A stretch of DNA of 64,000 nt, from contig NZ_FNTA01000004.1 in the NCBI RefSeq assembly GCF_900105055.1, positions 6,169,501 through 6,233,500 on the forward strand, written 5' to 3'. The stretch comes from Amycolatopsis lurida. GTDB lineage: Bacteria > Actinomycetota > Actinomycetes > Mycobacteriales > Pseudonocardiaceae. A program made the position numbers and the translations under genes. The notes beneath the pieces are model-generated. The model was not told the DNA's origin. It searched no databases and was given only the letters and a program-made list of their open reading frames with translations. Shown piece after piece: positions 46,819 through 55,651 of the stretch. Positions within the stretch are counted from its first letter, which is position 1; the number at the start of each line of letters is the position of its first letter.

Positions 46819-47121
46819 ATGATCTCCCAATTACTCGCCCAGTCACCGAACCCGTTCGACGGCGTGGTCCCGAACTTCGATGTCTTCGGTGTCGATTTCA
46901 ACGCCGCATGGAAGAAGCTCCTGGGCGGTGTCTGGGGCCTGGCGTTCGTCGTGTCCGCCTTCGGGACCATTCGGGCGACGCTGGAGCTGCAGTCGGCGAA
47001 ACGTCACGGCTACCAGACGTCGGTCGCGGACCACTCCGCGTCGCTCAAGCGATCGGTGATCGGCCTCGGCGTGTTGACCAGCCTGGGCCTGATCTTCGGC
47101 GCCATCCTGGCTGTGTTCTGA
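46819..47121 (+). CDS. small two-helix membrane protein (pilin/VirB2-3-like position)
   Basis: 100 residues from ATG 46819 (TTG 46816 precedes it by one codon). Two hydrophobic segments, WGLAFVVSAFGTIRATL and VIGLGVLTSLGLIFGAILAV, flank a short cationic loop. Size and position before a VirB6-like gene suggest a VirB2/VirB3-type membrane component, but no sequence signature proves it. It lies four bases after the MinD-like gene and seven bases before the next. Confidence 0.7.
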   Translation: MISQLLAQSPNPFDGVVPNFDVFGVDFNAAWKKLLGGVWGLAFVVSAFGTIRATLELQSAKRHGYQTSVADHSASLKRSVIGLGVLTSLGLIFGAILAVF

Positions 47122-47128
47122 GGGTTGG

Positions 47129-48259
47129 ATGCCAGACTTCGGCGGTCACCTTCACGAGGCAGACTTCGTCACCGATCCGGCGACGCCCCTCGACGAGCTC
47201 GCAAACTCGGTACACTCGTCGGCGTTCGACCTGGTCAAGCAGGTGCTGAACGGTCTACGAGCGCAGGGCGACGTCACACCGTCGTCGCCTGGCTTTCTCA
47301 CCCAGTACGCCGCGGCGGCCGGCATCGGCCTCGTGATCATGGCCTTTTCCTCTGTCTTCGCGGTCGTTCACAGCATGCGGCGCGGCGGACGAGACGACCT
47401 ACGGGAATCGCTGTTCAAGTACTTGCCGTCGGCCGTCTTCCTGATCACCTTCTCTCCGGCGATCGGTGTACTCGTGCTCAACGTCGCGAACGCGATCACC
47501 AAGGGAATCGTTGACTGGGGCGCGACCACCATCGGGAAGAGCAGCTCCCGAGTGGACGCCCTTGCCGGCATCACCGCCGACAAGCTGCCCGGCGGCACAT
47601 TCGTCGGCCTGCTCGTGGCCCTTCTGATCGTCGTCGGCGCGCTGGGCGTATTCATCGTCCTCGCCGTGGAGAAGATCGGACTACCGGTCGCCGGGATCAT
47701 CGCCGGAATCGGTTGGGGGATGTTCGTGCATCCGCAGTGGCGGCTGAAGGCGTTGCGAGTGCCAGGGATCTGGCTCGGTCTCGTGTGCGCCAAACCACTC
47801 CTTTTCCTGTTACTAGCTGCGGCCTTCGGTGCGTTTGGGGCTGTTGGTGAGGAAGCGAACGGCGTAGCCGGACTGATCCAGTTGTGTCTATTGGCGGTCA
47901 CGCTGGTTTTGTCGAGCGCCGGGCCTCTTCTGCTCGTGCGGAAGTTTCCGGTGATGGGCGGGGCGCGTGCGGTACGTCAGGAGTCGGCGGGTGCGGCGCC
48001 GGTCGGTCTCCGCGGGCCAGCGGTCGGCTCGCTGGACCGGGTGACGGTGGTTTCACCGCCGTCGGTCGGGCCGAACCCGGCTGATGGCGGCCTGGCACGC
48101 ACGATCGAACAGGCCTATGAGCAAGGGCAACGGAATCGGAACATGCCGCAGCGAGACCGCGGTCAGCCGAAGGAACGTCCGGGGTCTACGGAACGAAGCT
48201 ACTTGGACGAGTCCGTGCGCACTGAGGTGCTGACCCCGAAGAACCGGGGGACAACCTGA
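47129..48259 (+). CDS. TrbL/VirB6-like polytopic membrane protein
   Basis: 376 residues with about six hydrophobic segments (AAAAGIGLVIMAFSSVFAVV, YLPSAVFLITFSPAIGVLVL, FVGLLVALLIVVGALGVFIV, IAGIGWGMFV, PLLFLLLAAAFGAFGAVG, LIQLCLLAVTLVLSSAGPLL) and a long, charged, Gly/Arg-rich cytosolic tail (~290-376). This is the profile of the inner-membrane channel subunit VirB6/TrbL in type IV secretion. The tail ends RTEVLTPKNRGTT. TGATG overlaps the SCO6880 gene. Confidence 0.78.
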   Translation: MPDFGGHLHEADFVTDPATPLDELANSVHSSAFDLVKQVLNGLRAQGDVTPSSPGFLTQYAAAAGIGLVIMAFSSVFAVVHSMRRGGRDDLRESLFKYLPSAVFLITFSPAIGVLVLNVANAITKGIVDWGATTIGKSSSRVDALAGITADKLPGGTFVGLLVALLIVVGALGVFIVLAVEKIGLPVAGIIAGIGWGMFVHPQWRLKALRVPGIWLGLVCAKPLLFLLLAAAFGAFGAVGEEANGVAGLIQLCLLAVTLVLSSAGPLLLVRKFPVMGGARAVRQESAGAAPVGLRGPAVGSLDRVTVVSPPSVGPNPADGGLARTIEQAYEQGQRNRNMPQRDRGQPKERPGSTERSYLDESVRTEVLTPKNRGTT

Positions 48260-49731
48260 TGCGCACCTCGATTCTGGGTGGTGAAATCGCTGGTCGCGGC
48301 CTTCTGGGCAAGGTGGATGGTCGCACCGGTGTCGCGCTGGGAGGGACCGCGCTGGTCGCCGTCTGGCTGTGGTTGGGAATCGGTGGTCTCGGCGGGACCA
48401 TCTCAGGCATCGGCGTCTGCGCTCTCGGCGCAGCCGTTCTGTACCCGTGGAACGGGCAGCGTTCGCTGGCGGCGGGCTGGGTCCGTGGCTGGCGCTTCCT
48501 CGTGCGCCGGTGGCGGGGCGTCACGGTGTTTGCTGCGGGCCCAGGGGCGGCGGAGCCGGTACTGCCCCCGCCGGTCGGCAGGGTGGCGCCGCTGGACCTC
48601 GTCGGCACGCCGCACGCGGACATGTTCGTCCTCCGCCACGGCAATCCTGGTGAGACGCCGTACCTGTCGGTGATCATGGAGGTCGAAGGGCAGCCGCAGC
48701 GGCTGCGGACCGCCGCCGAGTTCGAAGCGGCTTCGGCGCGGTACGGGGTAATGCTGTCCCAGCTGGCCCGGGACGGTTCGTACATCCGCGGCCTGCAGCA
48801 GATCAACCGCATTCTGCCGCACGACCCCGCACGACATCGCACGTTCGTCGCGGCCCGAGTGGCCGATCGGCCGGGGATCGAGACCCTCGTTCGCTCCTAC
48901 GAAGACCTGGTCGACCTCACCACGCACACTGCGGAGCAGCATCGGAACTACCTGGTGGCCAGATTTCCGCTGACTGGTGACTTCGCGGCCGCTGCCCGCC
49001 GCTACGGCCAAGGCGAAGCAGGGTGGGCCGGGTTGGTTCGGGAAGAACTGGCTCGGCTGGCCGAACTGGTGAGCCGGGCGGACCTAGTCCGACCGCGGGT
49101 GCTGGGAGAGCAGCGGTCCTGTGCGATCCTGCGGTCGATGCAGGATCCGAGTTACCCGGTGGACCAGCACGAGGGCGTCCGCTGGAGCAACTGCTGGCAG
49201 GATTACCATGCCGAGCGGGGTCACCTGGTGGTCGGCGGCCGCTGGCTGCACCGGGTCGCGACGGTTCCGCCGGACGCGGTCGCGGCCGTGCCGCTCGGCT
49301 CGCATTGGCTTGCGCCACTGCTGGTGGAGGTCAACCCCGCAGTGATCCGCACGCTGAGCGTGCGGATGGAGTTCGTCCCGGCGCGGATCGCCCGGGCTCG
49401 AGCGGTCCGTGACGTCGCGGTCGACGGCGCGAGCAGGCACAGCGCGGCCGCCAAGGGGCAGGTCGGAGACGGTACGGACGAGATGCTGCTGTCCGCGTCT
49501 CAGCGCAGGCTCGCCGACCTCGCGCCCGGCGGTGGCCACCACGGCGTCAACTGGACGATGTCGCTCTCGGTCACCGCGGCCGATACAGGGGAACTCGCCC
49601 GTGCCTCCACACGGGTGGCGAACGCGGCCGCGAACTGCGCGATCGGGAGGCTGGAATGGCAGGACACCTGGCACGACGCCGCCGCGATCGCCACCTACCC
49701 GCTGGCGCGGGGGATGGCGGTGACCGGATGA
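48259..49731 (+). CDS. SCO6880-family (PrgI-like) membrane protein
   Basis: 490 residues. Near the N-terminus are two hydrophobic segments (GGTALVAVWLWLGIGGLGG, ISGIGVCALGAAVLYPW), the PrgI-like VirB3 arrangement. A ~400-residue cytosolic part follows, with PYLSVIMEVEGQPQRLRTAA, DRPGIETLVRSYEDLVDLT and NCWQDYHAERGHLVVGG. This is the usual partner of the VirB4-like ATPase encoded next, with an ATGA overlap, and together they resemble a split VirB3-VirB4. I recognise the family from Streptomyces (SCO6880), where the whole gene set is chromosomal and of unknown function. Confidence 0.85.
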   Translation: MRTSILGGEIAGRGLLGKVDGRTGVALGGTALVAVWLWLGIGGLGGTISGIGVCALGAAVLYPWNGQRSLAAGWVRGWRFLVRRWRGVTVFAAGPGAAEPVLPPPVGRVAPLDLVGTPHADMFVLRHGNPGETPYLSVIMEVEGQPQRLRTAAEFEAASARYGVMLSQLARDGSYIRGLQQINRILPHDPARHRTFVAARVADRPGIETLVRSYEDLVDLTTHTAEQHRNYLVARFPLTGDFAAAARRYGQGEAGWAGLVREELARLAELVSRADLVRPRVLGEQRSCAILRSMQDPSYPVDQHEGVRWSNCWQDYHAERGHLVVGGRWLHRVATVPPDAVAAVPLGSHWLAPLLVEVNPAVIRTLSVRMEFVPARIARARAVRDVAVDGASRHSAAAKGQVGDGTDEMLLSASQRRLADLAPGGGHHGVNWTMSLSVTAADTGELARASTRVANAAANCAIGRLEWQDTWHDAAAIATYPLARGMAVTG

Positions 49732-51149
49732 CGGTTCGGCAGGCTACGGAAAAATCCCCGCTCGAGCCGGTGGCCAGCCCGCCCCGGCCCGACGCGAACC
49801 GGAAAGGCCGGCGTGAGCCAAGGCGCTCTCGCTGGTTGGATCGGGCCGGATGGTACGAGCCGCGGGAAGCCGGGGCGAGGTCAACCACGCGGCAGGCCGA
49901 AGCGTTGAACTTGGCCTTGTCGTCGCCACCGACGACGCACCGGGGCTTGATCCTCGGCACGGACCGGTTGTCGGGGCAGCTGGTGTGCCACGACCCCTTC
50001 ATTGCATACGCCGACAAACTTGTTTCGGCGCCGAACGTCGCGGTAGTTGGTGATGTCGGCAAGGGGAAAAGCTCTCTGCTGAAGACGTGGGGCACCCTTC
50101 GGCAGCTGCTCCTCGCCGGCCGGCGCGTAGTCGTGCTCGACAAGAAGATGCAAGCCGGCCAGGGCGAGTACACATCTTTGGCACAGGCGGTCGGAGCGCC
50201 GTCTATCCGGTTCACCGTCGACGGAACCGGTAGCAGGCTCAACGTGCTCGACCCGGTCATCGCGCTGGGCGAGCCCGGAAGTCCGACCGGCGCGGCGGGG
50301 CGGCCGACCGGCCAGATGATGCTGCTGCGCGCAGTTCTGGCGGAGGCGCTCGGGCGAGGGGTTACCGAACGCGAGGGCAAAGCGCTGCGGATCGCCTTGC
50401 TCGCGGCGACCAGGGACGCGCAGGAGAGGAAGCGGGTCGCCGTCATCGGCGACGTGGTCCACCACCTCATCCACCCTGAAGACCATGCCGCAGAAACTAT
50501 CGGCGTCACTCGACCAGAGTTGCGGGAATGGGGCTTCGACCCGGCTTTCGCCTTGGAACGAATGATCGAAGAAGATCTCGCTGGCCTGGTCGATGAGGAA
50601 ACGTCGCCCGAAGTGCAGCTGGACCACTCCAGCGGGCTCGTCCACTTCGACCTCTCCAGTTTGCCGGTGGAGGGCCCCGCGCTGCGGATCGTGATGACCG
50701 TGATCAACACCTGGCAGACGAACATGCTCGCCCAACGGTCACAAAAGTTGATGCAGACGGTCAACGTCGTCGAAGAAGGGTGGCACGTCGCGCAAGGGGC
50801 GCTCGGCCGGGTGTTCCAGCGGAACACCAAGCTCGCGCGCGGCCTCGGCTTGGCCACGCTGGCGGGGTTTCACCACGTGTCCGATCTGCCGCCCGGTTCG
50901 GCTGCACGATCGTTGTTGCAGGAAGCCGAGACGGTGTTCATCTTCGGGCAGTCCCTCCGCAGTGACGCACTGGCGTGCGCCGAGCTCTACGACCTTCCTC
51001 CAGGGATCGAGGACACGATCATGGGGCTTGGGCGGGGCACATTCCTGGCGAAGATCGGCTCGGAGGCTCCCCTGCTGGTGCAGCACATCCGCTCGCCCGC
51101 CGAAGTCAGTCTCACGGAGACTGACGCCGCACTGACCGGTCGAAACTGA
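49728..51149 (+). CDS. VirB4/TraC-like secretion ATPase
   Basis: 473 residues from ATG 49728, overlapping the upstream TGA. Walker A is at ~108-115 (VVGDVGKGKSSLLKTW). VVVLDKKMQAGQGEYTSLA follows, then VNVVEEGWHVAQG at the Walker B position, with Glu where Asp is usual. FQRNTKLARGLGLATLAGFH and TVFIFGQSL fit the arginine/sensor region of VirB4-type HerA/FtsK-superfamily ATPases. It would power the membrane complex encoded upstream. It is the last gene of the secretion-like set; a 350-base gap follows. No VirD4/TraG-type coupling ATPase or relaxase is in the window. Confidence 0.85.
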   Translation: MTVRQATEKSPLEPVASPPRPDANRKGRREPRRSRWLDRAGWYEPREAGARSTTRQAEALNLALSSPPTTHRGLILGTDRLSGQLVCHDPFIAYADKLVSAPNVAVVGDVGKGKSSLLKTWGTLRQLLLAGRRVVVLDKKMQAGQGEYTSLAQAVGAPSIRFTVDGTGSRLNVLDPVIALGEPGSPTGAAGRPTGQMMLLRAVLAEALGRGVTEREGKALRIALLAATRDAQERKRVAVIGDVVHHLIHPEDHAAETIGVTRPELREWGFDPAFALERMIEEDLAGLVDEETSPEVQLDHSSGLVHFDLSSLPVEGPALRIVMTVINTWQTNMLAQRSQKLMQTVNVVEEGWHVAQGALGRVFQRNTKLARGLGLATLAGFHHVSDLPPGSAARSLLQEAETVFIFGQSLRSDALACAELYDLPPGIEDTIMGLGRGTFLAKIGSEAPLLVQHIRSPAEVSLTETDAALTGRN

Positions 51150-51500
51150 CCTGCGGGGGCAGCGACCCTCGCGGACGGTTTTCCGGTCTACGTGGTGCGG
51201 CTGATCCCTGCACACCGAGGAAAGCGCAGTCGCTGCCTCGCTTAGGGGCCACCCGGTTCAACCTGATGCGGGGCCGGTTCTGATCGGAACGTAATCGGTG
51301 GCCAATCCTGAATCCGGACAGATCGACTTTCAGGAGCTCCTGTGCCTCGGCCTCGTGCCTTTGAGGGCATACCGACTGTACGAACTAGCTATCTGTGCAC
51401 CGGTCCACTTCCGAGCAGCTAGCTCAGAGTGCGTAACTGATTGCACCAATTACGGGGCTTGTACCAGTTGAGCCAGAGCACACCGGAAGGGGGTTGCGCC
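51150..51500 (+). promoter_or_regulatory. 350-base gap between the secretion-like and redox/conservon genes
   Basis: No gene. The gap probably holds the end of the first transcript and a promoter for the DUF4142 operon. A short AGCTAGCT palindrome lies at about 51416-51423. No hairpin with a T-run and no -35/-10 pair with normal spacing is convincing. Confidence 0.4.
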
Positions 51501-52388
51501 GTGAAAAAGTGCCACCGCTCAGGAGTGCGCACTGGGTGCTCGTCCGGAACGTACGTGCAAACCGGTTGCCAACAAAAGCAGGCCCTCTTCGCTCTGGGCA
51601 CGGACAAGTCGACCCCCCGCGCCGCGGACCGCTGGTTTCGAATCGTCCGGCTCTTGACCGTGGTCGCCCTGATGGCCGCACTGACTTCCTGTGGCATCTC
51701 GACGACGTCTGGGTACAATACAGAAGTCCCCGGTAAGGACGAGCAGAAGCGTACCAATATGGACGCTCCGTTCGGACCTCTGTACCCCGCGGACGTGGCG
51801 GTGCTCGTGGCGGTGGCCCAGGCAGGGTTCTGGGAGGCGCCAACCAGCGACCTGGTGGCGAAAGAGAGCAAGAATCCCGGAGTCAAGGCGGTCGGTGAAC
51901 AGCTGGCTCGGGAACACCACGCGCTCAACACGTACAACGAACAAGCCGCCGCCCGTCTCAACGTCCAGCTTCCCGGTGCGGCAACGCCCCAGCAGGAGAG
52001 CTGGCGACGGCAGATCGAGGCAGCGAGCGGAGACGAACGCGACCGACTGTACGTCACGCTCACAAGAGCCGCGCACGGTTCGGTCTTCATGAAGGTCGCC
52101 ACCGTACGGGCAACCACCCAGAACGACGTGGTCCGCTCGCTCGCCCAGGTTGCGACAGACTATGTCGCCCGGCACATGGCCTTGCTGGAAAGTACAGGTC
52201 TGGCGGATTCCGATTCGGTCGCCGTGCACGCCGGGACCGATGCGCCGTACCAACCCACGCCGACAATTGCCGAACTCGTGATGGGAATCGGGCTGGCACT
52301 TGCGGTGGCGTTCGGGACGTTGGTGGCCGTTCGGCTCGCCTCTCGCCGGGCTTCGGTGACAACTGAAGATGGAGTGTCGACCGAATGA
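51501..52388 (+). CDS. DUF4142-type lipoprotein
   Basis: About 295 residues from GTG 51501 behind GGAAGGGGG. A long basic N-region precedes a signal segment with a lipobox (LTVVALMAALTSC), so the mature protein would be lipid-anchored outside. Residues ~85-245 are a ferritin-like four-helix DUF4142 domain (DVAVLVAVAQAGFWEAPTSD, VGEQLAREHHALNTYNEQAA). The C-terminus has a membrane helix (MGIGLALAVAFGTLVAV). DUF4142 proteins are small exported helical bundles of unknown role. The gene opens the redox operon, and its TGA overlaps the ATG of the cytochrome-ferredoxin gene. The N-terminus before the signal segment may be shorter than annotated. Confidence 0.75.
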   Translation: MKKCHRSGVRTGCSSGTYVQTGCQQKQALFALGTDKSTPRAADRWFRIVRLLTVVALMAALTSCGISTTSGYNTEVPGKDEQKRTNMDAPFGPLYPADVAVLVAVAQAGFWEAPTSDLVAKESKNPGVKAVGEQLAREHHALNTYNEQAAARLNVQLPGAATPQQESWRRQIEAASGDERDRLYVTLTRAAHGSVFMKVATVRATTQNDVVRSLAQVATDYVARHMALLESTGLADSDSVAVHAGTDAPYQPTPTIAELVMGIGLALAVAFGTLVAVRLASRRASVTTEDGVSTE

Positions 52389-53236
52389 TCAGATCGGTTT
52401 TGAGCCTGACAGATACAGTCCTGGCTGCGGGGTACACGTCCAACGACGTCGGTGTGCGATCTGTAGTCGCATTGTCCGCCCGTATTGCCTACCTGGCCAT
52501 GTGCCTAACCCTATGCTGGGGCATTCTGACCACCACTGGTTGGATCCAGCGCACAACCGGGCACCAAGCGTTGCGCACCGGGCATGTGATGCTGGCGTCG
52601 TTCGCCATCGCGACGGCGACCGTACATGGGTTCGGCATGCTCTTCCTCGACGAGCAGGTCCTTGTCGGCACCCAAGTGCTCATCCCGTTCTTGAACGGCT
52701 ACGTGCGGCACGGTCTGGGCATCCTCTCGTTCGAGATGATGGTCGCCGTCGCCATCACGGCGGGGATGCACCGGTTCATCCGGTATCGAAATTGGCTTCG
52801 TCTACATCAGACGGCATACATCGCGATCGCCCTGGGTGTCGTTCACTCATGGTGGGGCGCATGGTCGAACGGCAACTTCCAGGTGATGTGGCTCGCCGGG
52901 ATCACGGTCCTCGCTCCTGCGATCGCGCTGACCACGGTGAGGTTCCTGCCGGTATCGCTGCTCGTGAAAATCGGCCTTATCGCTGACAAGGCCGCCGCCG
53001 TCACGCAGAAGCAGGTCGGCAAGAGCGCGCCTTTGAAAATCAGTGTCGACAACCAGCGTTGTCATCGTTATGGCTTCTGCCAGGCCGAAGCACCGGACGT
53101 ATTCCAGTTGCGCGAAGACGGCAGGCTTGCATACCGGCAGAATCCTGAGGTGACGCGCAATTTGGACGTCATTTCCGCAGCTCGATCATGTCCGATGAGA
53201 GCGATTCAGCTGGAAGGAACGAATCACCATGGCTGA
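52385..53236 (+). CDS. membrane cytochrome (ferric-reductase-like) fused to a 3Fe-4S ferredoxin
   Basis: 283 residues. Residues ~30-205 contain five to six hydrophobic helices with His residues at membrane positions (HQALRTGHVMLASF, ATVHGFGML, RHGLGILSFEMM, RLHQTAYIAIALGVVHSWW), as in ferric-reductase-like or b561-type di-haem domains. Residues ~218-279 are a single-cluster ferredoxin, CHRYGFCQAEAPDVF...SCPMRAI, with Cys226, Cys232 and Cys269. The usual second Cys is Tyr, so a 3Fe-4S cluster is expected. The fusion would pass electrons between a cytosolic ferredoxin and membrane haems. ATGA overlap upstream and an 8-base overlap with the FAD-reductase gene tie the three genes together. Confidence 0.85.
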   Translation: MIRSVLSLTDTVLAAGYTSNDVGVRSVVALSARIAYLAMCLTLCWGILTTTGWIQRTTGHQALRTGHVMLASFAIATATVHGFGMLFLDEQVLVGTQVLIPFLNGYVRHGLGILSFEMMVAVAITAGMHRFIRYRNWLRLHQTAYIAIALGVVHSWWGAWSNGNFQVMWLAGITVLAPAIALTTVRFLPVSLLVKIGLIADKAAAVTQKQVGKSAPLKISVDNQRCHRYGFCQAEAPDVFQLREDGRLAYRQNPEVTRNLDVISAARSCPMRAIQLEGTNHHG

Positions 53237-54509
53237 GCTGCCGCGAATTGTGATCGTCGGAGCCGGGCTGGCGGGTATGTGCGCCGCCGAACGGTTGCGC
53301 GAACTGGGGTTTGACGGAGAAATCGTCATCATCGGCTCGGAATCGTCCATGCCGGTTTACCGGCCGGCACTGACAAAACAGTTCTTGACGGGCGAACTCG
53401 GCCTGAAGGACATCATCACTGCGCCGACACATGATCTCGATGCTCTGTGGCGTTTGAACACACTGGCTTCACAACTGGACGCCACGCGGCGCGTTGTGCA
53501 CCTGCCCGGTGGTGAGGAACTCGAATACGACGGTCTGATCATCGCCAGCGGAGTCGAGGCCCGCCGCCTCCCCGGGGCAATGCGGGCGGGCTCCCGCGTC
53601 GCGGTGCTCCGCACGATTGCGGATAGCAAACGCCTGCGACAAGCCCTCACCGGCGCACGGGACCCGATCGCCGTTCTCGGTACCGGCTTCATCGGTTGTG
53701 AGGCGGCATCCAGCATCCGGTCCCTCGGACAGAACGTCGTCCTTATCGGGAATTCGAAGCTTTTGATGAGCAATCTACTTGATGCGGGACATGCGCAGCG
53801 GCTGACCGACTTACACCGCCGGCATCGTGTTCAGCTGCAGCTCGGTACGAGAATCGAGCAGTGGGCGTCCAGTGGATCGCGGGTCAATCTCAGGCTGTCC
53901 AACGGCAGGCAGCTCGACGCGGCTTTCGTGGTCGTCGCCGTGGGGTCGGTTCCTGCGGTCTCGTGGTTGCGCGATTCGGGCGCGCAGCTGGACAACGGCG
54001 TGGTGTGCGAAGCAACGTGCCATGTGGCTGGGCTGGAGGACGTCGTCGCGGCAGGGGACGTCGCCAGCTGGCCCAACTTACGGTTCGACACCAAACCGCG
54101 TCGTGTCGAGCACTGGACGAACGCGATCGAGATGGGACGAGCGGCGGCTGAGAACCTGCTGACTGGGCGCGGTTCCGCCACGCCTTTCATGCCGGTTCCT
54201 AGATTCTGGTCCGAACAACATGGTCTTCGCATCCAGGCCGCGGGCATGCCGGCTGTCGGCACGGAGCGCGAGCCGATGGATGCCGGCACACCGGGCGGGC
54301 ATTCTGTGACCGGGTACTACCGGGACGGTTCCCTGGTCGGGGTCATCGGCTTCGACAACTCGACGGCGGTCTTGAACTACGCCAAGACCTTCGTGGACAG
54401 GGCGCCGCTGCTCCGGCCGGTGGAACTCGGACGAGTTCCGGAGACCGGCCAGGCCACAGAGGCTAGGACATCGAAACCTGATCGGCGTCCCGAATTCCTC
54501 CGGGTCTGA
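53229..54509 (+). CDS. FAD-dependent ferredoxin/rubredoxin reductase
   Basis: 426 residues from ATG 53229 with GGAAGGAA upstream. The FAD-binding Rossmann motif is IVIVGAGLAGMCAAERL (~8-24) and the NAD(P) motif is IAVLGTGFIGCEAASSI (~147-163). The second FAD contact is VVAAGDVASWPN, and the C-terminus has the Reductase_C pattern (RFWSEQHGLRIQAAG, VIGFDNSTAVLNYAK). This is the class that reduces small ferredoxins of P450 systems; here the natural partner is the ferredoxin domain fused to the membrane cytochrome encoded just upstream. No P450 gene is present in the window. Confidence 0.9.
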   Translation: MAELPRIVIVGAGLAGMCAAERLRELGFDGEIVIIGSESSMPVYRPALTKQFLTGELGLKDIITAPTHDLDALWRLNTLASQLDATRRVVHLPGGEELEYDGLIIASGVEARRLPGAMRAGSRVAVLRTIADSKRLRQALTGARDPIAVLGTGFIGCEAASSIRSLGQNVVLIGNSKLLMSNLLDAGHAQRLTDLHRRHRVQLQLGTRIEQWASSGSRVNLRLSNGRQLDAAFVVVAVGSVPAVSWLRDSGAQLDNGVVCEATCHVAGLEDVVAAGDVASWPNLRFDTKPRRVEHWTNAIEMGRAAAENLLTGRGSATPFMPVPRFWSEQHGLRIQAAGMPAVGTEREPMDAGTPGGHSVTGYYRDGSLVGVIGFDNSTAVLNYAKTFVDRAPLLRPVELGRVPETGQATEARTSKPDRRPEFLRV

Positions 54510-54542
54510 CTCGCATGTCACTGAATTCGAAAGGACGACTGC

Positions 54543-54953
54543 ATGCGACCGAACGTATTAGCGCTCTTCTCTGGCGTCGCGCTGGCCGCTGCTACCGCGC
54601 TCGCCATCCAGCAGTCACCGAACTTCACCTCGCAGATGACCGGTCTTACCATCCTCACCAGCGACGCTGAGGACTATCGATTCGTGGTTGTCCCGCTGCC
54701 GTATCGCGAGCACCCAAGGACCATCCGCGCTCCGGTGCCGGAGACGGAGATCGCCACGTCATGGTCGGACTCGAAACAACCTGGTCCGCAGGTCGCTTCC
54801 ATGCCCGAGATGACCACGCAACCGCACGTGGAGCAGCACGCTGAGCCCGCTCCGGCAAGCAGCGCGCCCTCCGAAGCATCGAAAGCACCGGAGTCGTCAG
54901 TCGAACGAACTCCCGTACAGACGAGCTCCACCCGGCGGGCAGGAGATCGGTAA
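54543..54953 (+). CDS. small signal-anchored hypothetical protein
   Basis: 136 residues from ATG 54543 behind AAAGGA. One N-terminal hydrophobic segment (VLALFSGVALAAATALAI) is followed by ~30 ordered residues and a disordered Pro/Ser/Thr/Glu-rich tail, so it is either secreted or a single-pass protein with an outside tail. There is no family signature. TAATG overlaps the start of the DUF742 gene, so it belongs to the conservon operon and may be its cell-surface component. Confidence 0.65.
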   Translation: MRPNVLALFSGVALAAATALAIQQSPNFTSQMTGLTILTSDAEDYRFVVVPLPYREHPRTIRAPVPETEIATSWSDSKQPGPQVASMPEMTTQPHVEQHAEPAPASSAPSEASKAPESSVERTPVQTSSTRRAGDR

Positions 54954-55627
54954 TGGGTGACGATCGGGCGGTGATCGCAGTGGCTGCTGGACGACATCGT
55001 GGCGGACCCCCGATGGGCGAGGACGAACCGGTCCGCTTCGGAGGCTGGTCCGACTATGGTGAATGGGCCGATCATGATTTTCGGGAGCGCGATCCTGCGG
55101 AAGAGACCGCGGTCAATGGAAAGCGCCCTATCGTGGTCGAAGTCATGACCGCGGTGGTGCCGATCAAGCTGCCGGAAGACCCGCAGGACGACTCCGAACT
55201 CCGGGAAGTGTGCCGGATCGCGCCTCCTGAGGAGTACGAGCGTGCGTCCGGGGCAGATCTCATGCTCGAGGTCGGCCACTCGGCCGCACTGGTCCGGCCG
55301 TACCTGGCGATCGGAACGGCGAGCACGAGCCGGAACGATCTCGGGCTGGAAACCATCATCGAAACCGTGCAGCCCTACGGCACCTTGCCGCTCAAATCGC
55401 TGAGCACGGACCAGCGGATCGTCTACCGGACCTGTTCGCAGCCACAGTCAGTGGCGGAGATCGCCGTCGCTATCGAAGCACCGATCGGTCTTACGACGAT
55501 GATTGTCAAGGACGGTATCGACCGCGGATTTCTGCGAGTACACAGCACAGTACTTCCCACAGTGGACGGTCTACCATCAATCGAGCTGCTCCGACGGGTC
55601 CACCGCGGCCTGTCACGGCTTGTCTGA
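54953..55627 (+). CDS. cvnC: conservon CvnC-type DUF742 protein with N-terminal extension
   Basis: 224 residues. The C-terminal ~115 residues carry the DUF742 pattern: VRPYLAIGT, ETIIETVQPYG, then a winged-helix-like part (LSTDQRIVYRTCSQPQSVAE, IGLTTMIVKDGIDRGFLRVH). Typical DUF742 proteins have ~120-130 residues, so the first ~105 (acidic, GGWSDYGEWADHDFRERD) are an extension of unknown role. CvnC proteins act with CvnA, CvnB and CvnD as a GPCR-like membrane complex in streptomycetes. Here the gene precedes the CvnA gene, whereas the common order is A-B-C-D. Confidence 0.83.
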   Translation: MGDDRAVIAVAAGRHRGGPPMGEDEPVRFGGWSDYGEWADHDFRERDPAEETAVNGKRPIVVEVMTAVVPIKLPEDPQDDSELREVCRIAPPEEYERASGADLMLEVGHSAALVRPYLAIGTASTSRNDLGLETIIETVQPYGTLPLKSLSTDQRIVYRTCSQPQSVAEIAVAIEAPIGLTTMIVKDGIDRGFLRVHSTVLPTVDGLPSIELLRRVHRGLSRLV

Positions 55628-55651
55628 CATGGCTTGCCTGACGGAGGAACG

